DNA of 64,000 nt from Lachnospiraceae bacterium (GCA_017620155.1 JAFZQY010000046.1:1-64000); one strand, 5' to 3'; shown: positions 1 through 7,834, counted from the stretch's first letter. Made by a program: numbers and translations. The notes: generated by a model not told the origin, from the letters alone.

Positions 1-1
1 C

Positions 2-166
2 AAAATCGAAGATGCTGTTGACAGCCAAAACAATGTGCATATAATATCATCTAAAGAGGCGGTTTCTTACCGAGCGGTCATTATGATTCAATCGGCGTAC
101 GCGCTTCTTTTTTTCGTTTTACCCGCATGTCATAACACAAATTACTTCTTCCAGTTGTGTGACTGA
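2..166 (+). CDS. possible 3' end of a gene entering from the left edge
   Basis: A reading frame is open from the first bases of the window to a TGA at 164-166 (about 54 codons). The first part (KIEDAVDSQNNVHIISSKEA) has ordinary coding composition; the end is hydrophobic and Cys/His-containing and does not resemble a known domain. With no start in view it could be the tail of an upstream gene or a chance open frame. Product not recognised. Confidence 0.25.
   Translation, partial: KIEDAVDSQNNVHIISSKEAVSYRAVIMIQSAYALLFFVLPACHNTNYFFQLCD
18..45 (+). promoter_or_regulatory. consensus-like SigA promoter (TTGACA-16-TATAAT)
   Basis: TTGACA at 18-23 and TATAAT at 40-45 are both perfect matches, separated by 16 bp. 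If used, transcription would begin near 52 and give a leader of over 400 nt before the pseF-like gene, running through three hairpin repeats. The motif lies inside the open frame that reaches the left edge, so it could be chance. The match is seen directly; function is inferred. Confidence 0.4.
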
Positions 167-204
167 AAAAAATCGAAGTATATAAAGCCACAGAATGCGG
201 ACTT

Positions 205-412
205 ATGACCCAAATGGACATCAAAAGAGCTTTTAGGTCATAAATCACGCTCAAATAATCGCAGGATGAACTGAAGCATATGACTCAAACCGGCTTCAAG
301 GGAGCATTTGAGTCATGAATTGCGATCAAAAGTATCCTAAATAGCGATCAGGATTAGCCGTATGAGCTAAAATGTATGACTCAAACGGGCTTCAAAGGTA
401 CTTTTGGGTCAT
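205..412 (+). repeat. three copies of a 37-nt imperfect hairpin repeat
   Basis: Copies lie at 205-241, 280-316 and 376-412, each exactly 37 nt. Each starts ATGAC(C/T)CAAA and ends in the near-complement TTT(A/G)(A/G)GTCAT, so each can fold into a roughly 10-bp stem with a 17-nt loop containing a CATCAAA/CTTCAA core. The middle copy has fully complementary arms; the outer copies differ at one position each. Together they fill the non-coding stretch 167-469. They could be leader RNA structures or operator-like DNA repeats. No other copy was noticed in the window. Confidence 0.6.
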
Positions 413-469
413 AAAATGACAATTCATACCTGTCGATCAGAAACATTTTTTGAAAAGAGCGAGAAAAAC

Positions 470-1213
470 ATGAAAAGTCTGGCGATAATTACCGCGCGGG
501 GCGGCAGTAAAAGGATTCTCCGCAAGAACATAAAAGAATTCTGCGGAAAGCCGATCATCGCGTATTCGATAGAAGCGGCGCTTAAGTCAGGTTCGTTCGA
601 TACTGTGATGGTGTCTACGGACGATGAAGAGATCGCGGAGATCGCAAAGAAGTATGGTGCAGAAGTTCCGTTTATGAGAAGCGAAGCGACCTCGAATGAT
701 ACCGCTACGACAAGTGATGTACTCATAGAAGTGCTTAATACCTATGAGGCCCGCGGTGAAAAGTTCGAAATCGCGGCATGCATATATCCGACGGCACCTT
801 TCATCACGGCCGACAGGCTGCGTGAAGCAGTCGGGATGCTGGAAAAAGAGAACGCCGGCGAGATGAATGCCGGAAGCGATGATATGACAGGTGGTGCTAT
901 GGATGGTGGTTCGTGCGCCGACACAGTGATTCCGGTCGTAAGATACTCTTACCCCCCGCAGCGCGCTTATGAGATCCGTGACGGATATCTCGAGTTCCGT
1001 GCTCCGGAATATATGGATGCGCGCAGCCAGGATCTGACGCCGTGGTATCACGATGCCGGACAGTTCTATGTGTTCAGAACGGATTCTTTCTTAAATACGC
1101 GCCGAATCACGGCGGGCAGGATCCTCCCGATGGAGATACCCGAAACCGAAGTACAGGATATCGATACGCCCGAGGATTGGAAGCTTGCAGAGCTTAAATA
1201 CAGCATGCGGTAG
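470..1213 (+). CDS. PseF-like acylneuraminate/pseudaminate cytidylyltransferase
   Basis: Predicted to use CTP to activate a nonulosonic acid (pseudaminic or legionaminic acid type) as its CMP-sugar in the cytoplasm. The N-terminal nucleotide-binding motif ARGGSKRILRKNIK (residues 9-22) and the late PWYHDAGQFYVF motif are typical of PseF rather than NeuA. The ATG at 470 was chosen because the motif begins a few residues later; an in-frame TTG at 404 would add 22 residues encoded by a hairpin repeat. Odd: a Gly/Met/Asp-rich insert at about residues 127-148 (EMNAGSDDMTGGAMDGGS region) not expected in the family. No other nonulosonate genes are in the window, so the rest of that pathway must be elsewhere. 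CMP-nonulosonates are classic flagellin decorations. Confidence 0.85.
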   Translation: MKSLAIITARGGSKRILRKNIKEFCGKPIIAYSIEAALKSGSFDTVMVSTDDEEIAEIAKKYGAEVPFMRSEATSNDTATTSDVLIEVLNTYEARGEKFEIAACIYPTAPFITADRLREAVGMLEKENAGEMNAGSDDMTGGAMDGGSCADTVIPVVRYSYPPQRAYEIRDGYLEFRAPEYMDARSQDLTPWYHDAGQFYVFRTDSFLNTRRITAGRILPMEIPETEVQDIDTPEDWKLAELKYSMR

Positions 1214-1219
1214 ACGATA

Positions 1220-1282
1220 GGTGCCAGGCACCATTACAGAAATGTTACAGATTGTAACAATTTTGTAATGGTGCCTGGCACC
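1220..1282. terminator. long inverted repeat between convergent genes, likely terminator
   Basis: Two copies of the 13-bp palindrome (1220-1232 and 1270-1282) form the outer part of a hairpin with 19-nt perfect arms (GGTGCCAGGCACCATTACA and its complement). Inside it lies TGTTACA-GAT-TGTAACA, so almost the whole 63 nt can fold. It starts 7 nt after the stop of the pseF-like gene and ends 6 nt before the trkA stop on the other strand. The plus strand continues AATTTTTT, so termination of the rightward gene is likely. The form also resembles a small mobile palindromic element. Confidence 0.7.
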
Positions 1283-1288
1283 AATTTT

Positions 1289-2440
1289 TTAAAACTTCCT
1301 TATGTCGCCGATGAATTCCATGATGCCGACATGCTCGTCCTCATCCGGACGGGCCATGTTGCTGATGAATCGCATGATGCGCGAGACGGTCAGTTCTGTC
1401 GGCGATACAGTGATATCTATATTTACCTTGTGCAGAAGTTTTACATGCACCTGTCTGTCTACGCGCGTGATGACCGAAGGGATCCCTTTCGACCACGCGA
1501 ACATGCTGACGACCAGATTCGTTTCATCATTATCCGTAAGCGAGACGATGGCGTCGGCTTTGCTCACTTTTTCTTCCTCGAGAACTTCCGTGATATCCCC
1601 CTCAGCATAGGTTATCTGGGCATTAGGGAAAAGGTCCATCAGTTCCCTGCATCTGTCAAGATCATCATCCAGGATCGTGAGCTTACGATGATCCGCAGTC
1701 AGTTTTTCCGCAAGATAAGCACCGGTGATGCCGCCGCCTACTATGACAATGCTGTCGGAAGGTGATCTCCGGATTCCGATCTTACCAAGCACCTCCTCAA
1801 GATGCTCTCGCTCTACGGTGATGTAGAGGTTGTCGCCTTCTTTTACGACGAAATTGTCTTTCGGAGTGTGGACTCTTTTTCCGCGGATCGCAGTTGCTAT
1901 CATCATGTCGGGACAGATCTCTTCGCGGATCTCGGCGATATTGCGTCCCAGAAGCGGACAGCCTCCTATGGGATTCAAGTCGATCACATAGATCTCATCG
2001 TTCATGAAACTCTCCAGCTTGATATTGCCGGGGAGACCGATGTTCTTGTATATCTCGTCCGCCATATCCGCGCGGGGTTTTACGAAGTAGTCTATCTTGT
2101 ATTTTTCCTTGAGCTGCTCGTCCTCGGCAACCAGATCGGGCATCAGAAGCCTGGCCACACACTTGGATGCACCGAGCGCCTTGGCCTGCATGCAGCTGAT
2201 CAGATTGATCTCATCAGTGTGCGTGAGCGCGATGAAAACATCCGCCGTGTCAGCGCCTGCCTTACGCAGCGTCTCCGCAGACGCGCCGCTTCCGACCACG
2301 CCGTTTACGGGATATTTGTCAGTGACGGCATCCACGCACCTTGCATCGCGGTCGATCACGCATATGTCATGCTCGGAAGCATCCAGCATCCTGATGAGAG
2401 TACGTCCGGCCTCGCCGAGTCCCACAACGATTATCTTCAT
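1289..2440 (-). CDS. trkA: TrkA-type potassium/cation transport regulatory subunit
   Basis: Cytoplasmic NAD-binding regulatory subunit (KTN/RCK family) of a cation transporter. It has two Rossmann domains: the first with GLGEAG (residues 7-12) followed by a TrkA_C-like domain (about 138-215), the second with GGGITG (about 235-240). It ends at residue 383, so the second TrkA_C domain usual in about 450-aa TrkA proteins is missing. Its ATG overlaps the stop of the antiporter gene by 4 nt (ATGA), so the two are translationally coupled. This suggests it gates the NhaP-type antiporter rather than a distant TrkH/KtrB; that pairing is inferred. Confidence 0.85.
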   Translation of the reverse strand: MKIIVVGLGEAGRTLIRMLDASEHDICVIDRDARCVDAVTDKYPVNGVVGSGASAETLRKAGADTADVFIALTHTDEINLISCMQAKALGASKCVARLLMPDLVAEDEQLKEKYKIDYFVKPRADMADEIYKNIGLPGNIKLESFMNDEIYVIDLNPIGGCPLLGRNIAEIREEICPDMMIATAIRGKRVHTPKDNFVVKEGDNLYITVEREHLEEVLGKIGIRRSPSDSIVIVGGGITGAYLAEKLTADHRKLTILDDDLDRCRELMDLFPNAQITYAEGDITEVLEEEKVSKADAIVSLTDNDETNLVVSMFAWSKGIPSVITRVDRQVHVKLLHKVNIDITVSPTELTVSRIMRFISNMARPDEDEHVGIMEFIGDIRKF

Positions 2441-3732
2441 ATTTCGCCTCTTTTCTGCATCGCGATCCTCGCAGCTTTGTGCTCTTCAAGACGGAAGTAC
2501 ACTTTCTTAACCGTCAGTCCCTGAACGAGCACCGTAAAGAAGATCGTAACATAGGTCACATTTATGAACAGGTTATATATGTCAGGCGCAAGGAATTCAC
2601 CCGTCTGAAGTGCCAGTGCCAGCGAAAGTCCGCCCTTAAGAGCCGACCATGTCATCAGGATCACAAATTCTTTCATGCTGTATTTGCCGGGAATGCTCCT
2701 GCCCGTCAGCACGGAGCTTACGAACACTCCGACCGCCCTGGACATGATCAGGATGATTATCGCCGCCGGTACCACGATGAAGACATATCGGCTGATCTCG
2801 ATATCGAGCGCGAGCAGACCGATCATGATGAAAAGCACGGCGTTTAAGATGCTCTCAAGGATCTCCCAGAAATCCCTGTAATAATCCTTCGGGTCGATAA
2901 CTTTGGCGCGCCGGTCGATCCGGTTCATCTGATAGGAAAAGAACATGCCGCACACGACCGATGCGATGACGCCCGAGAAGCCCAGATGCTCGCAGATCAG
3001 GTACACGCATGACACGTCCAGGAGTGAGATTAAGATATAACGGATCGGATCTCTGGTCAGTTTGATCAGCTGGAAAAGTAAGAACGATACGATAAGCGCG
3101 ACAGCGACCGCACCGAGGATCTCCTTCAGCATCAATTCCACAAAGTTGCTCTTGCCGACCGGGGCGATCAGAGTTTTTACAAAAATGAAAAGCGTAACGC
3201 CGGTGCCGTCGTTAAAGAGCGACTCATTCTCGATGACGGAGCAGACGTTTTTCGACAGGCCGATCTTATTTAGAATTCCGGTCGCGGCGATCGGATCAGT
3301 CGGGCTGACCACGCACCCGAGAAGTATGCAGGTCCAGATGTCCATCGGTATCCGGAAAAGGAGTGCGATCAGATAGAATAGACCTCCGTAAAGAAATGAC
3401 GAAATCGCAGTGGAAAGCAGCGCCAGCAACATGATCGGGCGGACATTCTGCCTGAATTTGCTCATGTTAACTTTGCTCGCTCCTGCAAATAGCATGAAGC
3501 AGAGAACGCCGTCCATCAGATACTCTTCAAATCCGAATTCGCCGATGTTACGGATGAACTTTTCCAGGGGTTCGATAGTGAAGAAACGGCTGATCACGAC
3601 CAGGATCAGCGAGATGATCACCGAGAACATGATCAGAGCGATGTCGCTCTGAATGTGGAATACCCTCTCGTTCAGGATTCCGATTCCGACTATGAATGCA
3701 AGTATGATAATCAGAAATAACAGTATGTTCAT
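2437..3732 (-). CDS. NhaP-type Na+(K+)/H+ antiporter (CPA1 family)
   Basis: A 431-aa integral membrane protein with about 12 hydrophobic segments and the CPA1 pattern, including the NESLFNDGTGV motif and the preceding ILLGCVVSPTDPIAATGIL segment with the conserved acidic residue. It would exchange sodium or potassium for protons at the cytoplasmic membrane. It lacks the long cytoplasmic C-terminal domain found in some homologues and ends soon after the last membrane helix. The neighbouring TrkA subunit (4-nt overlap) may supply the regulatory function. It also overlaps the upstream YjdI/GNAT gene by 4 nt, so three genes form a compact operon. Confidence 0.88.
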   Translation of the reverse strand: MNILLFLIIILAFIVGIGILNERVFHIQSDIALIMFSVIISLILVVISRFFTIEPLEKFIRNIGEFGFEEYLMDGVLCFMLFAGASKVNMSKFRQNVRPIMLLALLSTAISSFLYGGLFYLIALLFRIPMDIWTCILLGCVVSPTDPIAATGILNKIGLSKNVCSVIENESLFNDGTGVTLFIFVKTLIAPVGKSNFVELMLKEILGAVAVALIVSFLLFQLIKLTRDPIRYILISLLDVSCVYLICEHLGFSGVIASVVCGMFFSYQMNRIDRRAKVIDPKDYYRDFWEILESILNAVLFIMIGLLALDIEISRYVFIVVPAAIIILIMSRAVGVFVSSVLTGRSIPGKYSMKEFVILMTWSALKGGLSLALALQTGEFLAPDIYNLFINVTYVTIFFTVLVQGLTVKKVYFRLEEHKAARIAMQKRGEI

Positions 3733-4202
3733 AATTTGTTCATGGTGCCTGGCACCAATATCTTCGCAGCGTAGGAGCAGGTGGCGTGTGGCGTGATCTT
3801 GCGGCGCTCGGCTTCCTCAAGGACTTTGAAAACGAGGCGTTTGGCTATGCCTTTTCCTCCATATTCAGGGCGGACTCCGGTGTGGTATATCGTCCAGCCA
3901 TCAGCACCGGCTTCATAGCAGCACTCACCGATCTCGGCATCGCCGTCGAGAGCGATCGCACACTCGCGCGCCTCATCGAATTCGATCCGGATACCGTGAT
4001 TATATGCGCATGTAAGCGCTCCGGTCGGACACTTTTCTACTGTCTGCCAGATCTTCGCATTCTCAGCGGCGCTTATGTCGATCCAGGGTCTTTTATCCCG
4101 ATTGAAAACCTCCGGGCTGTTGTAGACACACTGCCTCGCGTGCCTGCATTTATCCGAATCCCAGAATACGGTTATGTCTTCGTTTTCGTACAGTCTGTGC
4201 AT
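3729..4202 (-). CDS. YjdI-type (4Fe-4S) protein fused to a GNAT-like domain
   Basis: The N-terminal part (about residues 1-70) has the DUF1271/YjdI cysteine pattern: DKCRHARQCV followed by KCPTGALT, a likely single Fe-S cluster or divergent ferredoxin fold. The C-terminal part (about 75-150) has the short YjdJ-type acetyltransferase motif VRPEYGGKGIAKRLV, an acetyl-CoA-binding loop. The ATG at 4202 is preferred; an ATG at 4229 would start inside a dispersed palindrome and add MVPGTIVLI. The C-terminus (LVPGTMNKL) is itself encoded by another copy of the palindrome, so the repeat has replaced or extended the natural end. The substrate is unknown. First gene of the antiporter/trkA operon. Confidence 0.75.
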   Translation of the reverse strand: MHRLYENEDITVFWDSDKCRHARQCVYNSPEVFNRDKRPWIDISAAENAKIWQTVEKCPTGALTCAYNHGIRIEFDEARECAIALDGDAEIGECCYEAGADGWTIYHTGVRPEYGGKGIAKRLVFKVLEEAERRKITPHATCSYAAKILVPGTMNKL

Positions 4203-4244
4203 AATTAACACAATGGTGCCAGGCACCATAAAATTTCTATAAAC

Positions 4245-5234
4245 TCAGCAGTCGTTGGGGCCGGATACGCCGTTCATCGCATCGACCATGTTCTGAAGTG
4301 TGGTCTGTGATATCGAAATGACCGCTTCCTTGGTGTAGAATGCCTGATGCGAAGTGATGATGACGTTCGGGAATGACAGGAGTCTCGATGTCACTGAATG
4401 CATCATGATCTCGTCTGACTTATCCTCATAGACATTACCGGTCTCCTCTTCGTATACGTCGAGTCCGACACCCAGGAACTTGCCCATGCGGATACCCTCG
4501 ATGAGTTGCTCTGTATCGACGAGTGCGCCTCTTGAGGTATTGACCAGTATGACGTCGTTCTTCATCTTCTTGATCGAGTCGATGTTGATCATGTGATACG
4601 ACTCGTCTGTCAGCGGACAGTGCAGGGAGATCAGGTCGCTTCGCTCGTAGAGTTCGTCCAGGGAAACATATTCAACGAAATCCTTCAGTGAAGGATTCTC
4701 GTAAATATCATAAGCGATGACCTTCATCCCGAACCCGTGGCAGATGCGGCACATGCCCGCGCCGATCTTACCGGTGCCAACTATACCTGCGGTCTTTCCG
4801 TACATCTGATGGCCGCGCAGTCCCTTAAGTGTAAAGTCATTCTCACGGACCTTATTGTACGCCTTATGTATGTGGCGGTTTACGCTCATCGCAAGAGTCA
4901 TCGCATGCTCAGCGATGGATTCGGGCGAATATGCGGGAACGCGCTTAACCGCTATGCCGAGTTCATGCGCTCTCTCAACATCCACGTTGTTGTATCCGGC
5001 GCATCTCATCAGCACAGCCTTGACGCCGCACTCGGAGAGCACATTCAGGGTCTCTGCGCCGACATCAGCGCTCACGAAAGCGCATATCGCATCATATCCT
5101 TTTGCAAGCGTCGCGGTCATCGGATCCAGTTCGGGCTCGATGAACTCAAGCTCGATCTCAGGAAAATCAGCCTCCCCCACGCGCTTAAAATACTTGATAT
5201 CATAATCTTTTGCAGCATATAACAGTAGTTTCAT
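4245..5234 (-). CDS. ldhA: D-isomer 2-hydroxyacid dehydrogenase (D-lactate dehydrogenase type)
   Basis: Cytoplasmic NAD-dependent enzyme, most likely interconverting pyruvate and D-lactate, a fermentation end step. The NAD-binding GTGKIG lies at residues 153-158. The catalytic set is present: R235 in NTSRGALVD, a glutamate in DVYEEE (about 264) and H296 in SHQAF. Length (329 aa) and the long segment after DVYEEE fit D-lactate dehydrogenases rather than phosphoglycerate or formate dehydrogenases. The start has a good AGGAGGT upstream of the ATG. Single gene; a dispersed palindrome lies 17 nt after its stop. A hydroxyisocaproate-type specificity is possible. Confidence 0.88.
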   Translation of the reverse strand: MKLLLYAAKDYDIKYFKRVGEADFPEIELEFIEPELDPMTATLAKGYDAICAFVSADVGAETLNVLSECGVKAVLMRCAGYNNVDVERAHELGIAVKRVPAYSPESIAEHAMTLAMSVNRHIHKAYNKVRENDFTLKGLRGHQMYGKTAGIVGTGKIGAGMCRICHGFGMKVIAYDIYENPSLKDFVEYVSLDELYERSDLISLHCPLTDESYHMINIDSIKKMKNDVILVNTSRGALVDTEQLIEGIRMGKFLGVGLDVYEEETGNVYEDKSDEIMMHSVTSRLLSFPNVIITSHQAFYTKEAVISISQTTLQNMVDAMNGVSGPNDC

Positions 5235-5270
5235 TCGTGTACCTCCTATGTAGCAGAAATTAGCATTATC

Positions 5271-6191
5271 CTATCTCTTCGCTTTCAGGCTGTCATATGC
5301 CCATAAGAAGAAATGTTGAGTATTCTCAAACAGCAAGCGGTTCTCCATCAAATCCACCAGCAGTTCCTCAATAGAGTACGGCCGATATCCGATACCGCTC
5401 ATTTCGTCGGTATACCTGTCCAGATCATCTTCCAAAACCGCCCTAATGAATCTTACGGTGTCCTTATTCAGTTTTGACAGGAGTTTCAGATATTTCTCCG
5501 CCACACTCCAATCACCCTTCTTGAAATAAAGTACGGAGAGCGGTAACAGCATCTGCGTCTCCTGATCACCTTCGTATCTTGAATAAAGTTCAAGAGCCTT
5601 TTCTTCCTCTTCGAAAAAAGCATACAGATGCATTAAGCGATATCTGACTCCCAGATTATCATTGTCGCTGAGATGAATCATCTTTTCACATAATTCTTCA
5701 GCCTTTCTCACCATGCCGCATTCACTAAGAACTTCCATATAAGCATGAAGTAATCGCATATATGGTCTTGTCTCCAAGATACCCCAGAACTCTCCGATAC
5801 TGTCCTCATCAAAAAGTCCCTTTTTCTGCATCACCTGATCACCGCGAGCTACCGCACGTTCCAGTTTCTTTATCAGATCTATAGGATCTCTGCTCCCGGC
5901 CATAGCCACGATACGTTCAGCATCAAGATTGTCGGGATCAAGTTTTAAAGCTTTCCGAGAATACTTTAACGCAGCCGCGTCATCTTCGGCATACTCGGCC
6001 AGTTCAACGAAATCGTCTGCTGTTTTGGCAGTCTTTTCCGTTAATTCCTCTATCGGAAGGTTGTTGTTATAGTTTTGCATATATTCATCAAGTCTAGAGT
6101 TCACCTCTTCCTCCGGCATGTTTTCCAAGTCTATATTCTCTGAAATAAACTCGTGCATCGCTTTCATAGCCTTCTCTGTTTCTCTGCTCAT
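5271..6191 (-). CDS. unknown helical (TPR-like) protein
   Basis: Product not recognised. A 306-aa soluble, acidic, almost wholly helical protein. The middle (about residues 55-230) has repeated helix pairs of TPR type, for example AALKYSRKALKLDPDNLDAE and later blocks with similar spacing. No signal peptide or membrane segment is visible. It starts with ATG at 6191 after an AGGGGGG ribosome-binding site, 23 nt downstream of the ATPase gene on the same strand, so the two are probably co-transcribed. It may be the protein partner or scaffold of that ATPase; this is inferred from position only. Confidence 0.6.
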   Translation of the reverse strand: MSRETEKAMKAMHEFISENIDLENMPEEEVNSRLDEYMQNYNNNLPIEELTEKTAKTADDFVELAEYAEDDAAALKYSRKALKLDPDNLDAERIVAMAGSRDPIDLIKKLERAVARGDQVMQKKGLFDEDSIGEFWGILETRPYMRLLHAYMEVLSECGMVRKAEELCEKMIHLSDNDNLGVRYRLMHLYAFFEEEEKALELYSRYEGDQETQMLLPLSVLYFKKGDWSVAEKYLKLLSKLNKDTVRFIRAVLEDDLDRYTDEMSGIGYRPYSIEELLVDLMENRLLFENTQHFFLWAYDSLKAKR

Positions 6192-6214
6192 ATATAATCC
6201 CCCCTGCCGAATTA

Positions 6215-7306
6215 TTACCGAAACTCTACATAATTCTCCAATCGCGGTAATCTAAATCTCAAGTGTGCATATTGGCTTCCGTCAAGAATCCCGCCATCTA
6301 TAAGTCGCTTTCTGTAAGTAGAAAGTGTTTCCGATGTCATTCCGGCTTCTCTTCGGATATCCTCAACTTTGATTGTACCTGTTCCTGTAGTACGAATTAT
6401 ACTCGACATAGCCTTCAGAACTTTGATATCACCGGCCGATAATTCATGAACTATCTTATCGTAAGACAGATCCGCCAATGCGCTGTCAATTTCGTTATAG
6501 ATGTCGTCCATATCGGCATCGTCCAGATTCTCGTACTCACTGAGAGCGTTCCAATATACATATCCAATGATCTGAAAGGCCAGTGAATACCCTTTAGTCT
6601 CAAAAGCTAGTCTGTCAGCCTGTGCAACGCTCATTCCCAATGTTTTCCGGTAGTCAGCACTTATCGCAGTTATATTCAGCATATCCAGTTCATTCATCCT
6701 GGCTCTGTACAGGAATGTAAGCGAGGGATTATTCCGTATTTTATCTATGTTCTCCCGTAAACCAGTCATCAGAACATATATATCGTAGTTCAATCCTGCA
6801 TATGACGAGAGCGCATGCGAAAAAAAGGAAACGTTATCGCTGTAAAAAATCTCATCGATAGTGATAAAAACCTTCTTCCCCATTCTCTTTAAAACGGAAA
6901 GCATAAGTTCCACGACGTTCTCATCGCTGTTTGCTACCAGCTCTGCATTTTCTACATGAACTCCTATACCGGCAAAAGAGAAGTCCATTTTAGCTTTGAT
7001 AAAAGCCGCTTTGAGTTCGGGAATCTGATACAACTTCTCAGCTATGGAATGCATCAGATTCGACTCAGGATTAATATCTATCGCAATCCATTCCTCCATA
7101 GATCCGATTCTGTTTCTTATGTCACCGAGCATAACCGTCTTGCCCGAGCCACGAACACCGCTGATAAAAAGAGCCCTGTATGTAGGAACTTTTCTGGTAA
7201 AACAGCTGATTATTTCAGATGTATAGGAACGTCTCTCTATAAACTGAGGGGGAATGTAACTGAATTGAAGTGTATATGGATTGTCCTCTTTTTTTAATCT
7301 GCCCAA
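6215..7306 (-). CDS. AAA-type ATPase with C-terminal winged helix (Orc1/Cdc6-like)
   Basis: STAND/AAA ATPase of the 'archaeal-type ATPase' family. Walker A is GVRGSGKT (residues 50-57); Walker B is VFITIDE (about 146-152). The last 55 residues form a winged-helix domain (IKVEDIRREAGMTSETLSTY), so it may bind DNA. The apparent start is TTG at 7304-7306, preceded by GGAGACGGGGAG. Upstream is a TATAAT (minus strand, 7343-7348), and an array of six CATAAC(T/A) heptamers covers the region where a -35 box would lie. This pattern suggests autoregulation. Co-transcribed with the TPR-like gene. Function unknown. Confidence 0.75.
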   Translation of the reverse strand: MGRLKKEDNPYTLQFSYIPPQFIERRSYTSEIISCFTRKVPTYRALFISGVRGSGKTVMLGDIRNRIGSMEEWIAIDINPESNLMHSIAEKLYQIPELKAAFIKAKMDFSFAGIGVHVENAELVANSDENVVELMLSVLKRMGKKVFITIDEIFYSDNVSFFSHALSSYAGLNYDIYVLMTGLRENIDKIRNNPSLTFLYRARMNELDMLNITAISADYRKTLGMSVAQADRLAFETKGYSLAFQIIGYVYWNALSEYENLDDADMDDIYNEIDSALADLSYDKIVHELSAGDIKVLKAMSSIIRTTGTGTIKVEDIRREAGMTSETLSTYRKRLIDGGILDGSQYAHLRFRLPRLENYVEFR

Positions 7307-7342
7307 TTTTCTCCCCGTCTCCTTCCTATCAGTACTCTATAC

Positions 7343-7348
7343 ATTATA
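7343..7348 (-). promoter_or_regulatory. -10 box of the winged-helix ATPase gene
   Basis: On the minus strand the sequence reads TATAAT, about 35-40 nt before the TTG start. No good -35 hexamer is present; its expected place falls within the first heptamer pair of the repeat array, as in activator-dependent or repressible promoters. The -10 match is seen; its use is inferred. Confidence 0.45.
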
Positions 7349-7357
7349 TCTCATTCC

Positions 7358-7434
7358 TTCATAACTTACCATAACTCGGAAAAAGTTTCATAACTTACCA
7401 TAACTCGGAAAATGTTCCATAACTCACCATAACA
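7358..7434. repeat. helically phased array of CATAACT heptamers
   Basis: A 29-bp unit (TTCATAACTTACCATAACTCGGAAAA) is repeated about 2.6 times. Within it CATAACT starts at 7360, 7370, 7389, 7399 and 7418, and CATAACA at 7428: alternating spacings of 10 and 19 bp, each near a whole number of helical turns when paired. The array sits between the divergent ends of the gene at 7424 and the promoter region of the winged-helix ATPase. It looks like a multi-site operator. Confidence 0.6.
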
Positions 7435-7834
7435 AAATGGTGCCAGGCACCACCTCCGGAAGGTCGGGATATCGAGTCCTGAAGCGCGAAGCCATCTCCT
7501 CATCGGGGCATATAAATGTCATCACTAGGCTAAGCTGCTTCGCCAGATACTTCTCATTCGCGGGATGCTCAGAATAGATATAGTGATACTGCCTGCAGTG
7601 GATCAGATTATAAGACACCGCATCCGTGAGCGTGCACATCTCGAAGCCTTCAAGGTCCTCGGTTATCAGCAGGTCCGGCTCATATGACCTGATATCAACC
7701 ATGATATTTCGCGTATCACCTTGGGCTCTGAATATAAAGAAACACTTATCACCGCGAGCTTCATGCTTCGCCTTTATATTCTCTTTATCTTTCTCGAATC
7801 TGCCGTTTTTCGGCGCTACTATAACTATGTTCAT
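7424..7834 (-). CDS. short GT-B-like N-terminal domain protein, possibly truncated
   Basis: A 136-aa protein with a Rossmann-like N-terminus (MNIVIVAPKNGRFEKDKENI) and alternating strand/helix pattern like the first half of GT-B glycosyltransferases. It follows a gene for such an enzyme on the same strand. No C-terminal donor-binding domain is present. The end reads PEVVPGTILLW, of which VPGT and the following codons come from a dispersed palindrome at 7439-7451, so the original gene may have been cut short by the repeat. It could also be a natural single-domain protein. No function assigned. Confidence 0.5.
   Translation of the reverse strand: MNIVIVAPKNGRFEKDKENIKAKHEARGDKCFFIFRAQGDTRNIMVDIRSYEPDLLITEDLEGFEMCTLTDAVSYNLIHCRQYHYIYSEHPANEKYLAKQLSLVMTFICPDEEMASRFRTRYPDLPEVVPGTILLW

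Larger units (their letters stand above)
1220..7451. repeat. dispersed palindrome GGTGCC(A/T)GGCACC, five copies
   Basis: Copies are at 1220-1232, 1270-1282, 3744-3756, 4215-4227 and 7439-7451. All five lie within about 20 nt of a stop codon: three just downstream of stops (pseF-like, trkA, D-lactate dehydrogenase) and two inside the last codons of a gene, where they encode the residues VPGT near the C-terminus (genes ending at 3729 and 7424). The rest of the window has no further copy that I could find. The spread across unrelated genes suggests a mobile or actively copied repeat, perhaps acting as a terminator or mRNA-end structure. Confidence 0.75.

Noticed and set aside
205..412. Possible CRISPR array in the leader repeats
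   Set aside because: Only three copies, unequal spacing and internal hairpins spanning the full unit; no cas gene nearby.
1802..2524. Plus-strand ORF (240 aa) across trkA and the antiporter gene
   Set aside because: Antisense shadow spanning the coupled junction of two real genes.
7358..7434. Possible short CRISPR or satellite at the heptamer array
   Set aside because: The unit is about 29 bp in head-to-tail order without spacers; it fits an operator-like tandem repeat.
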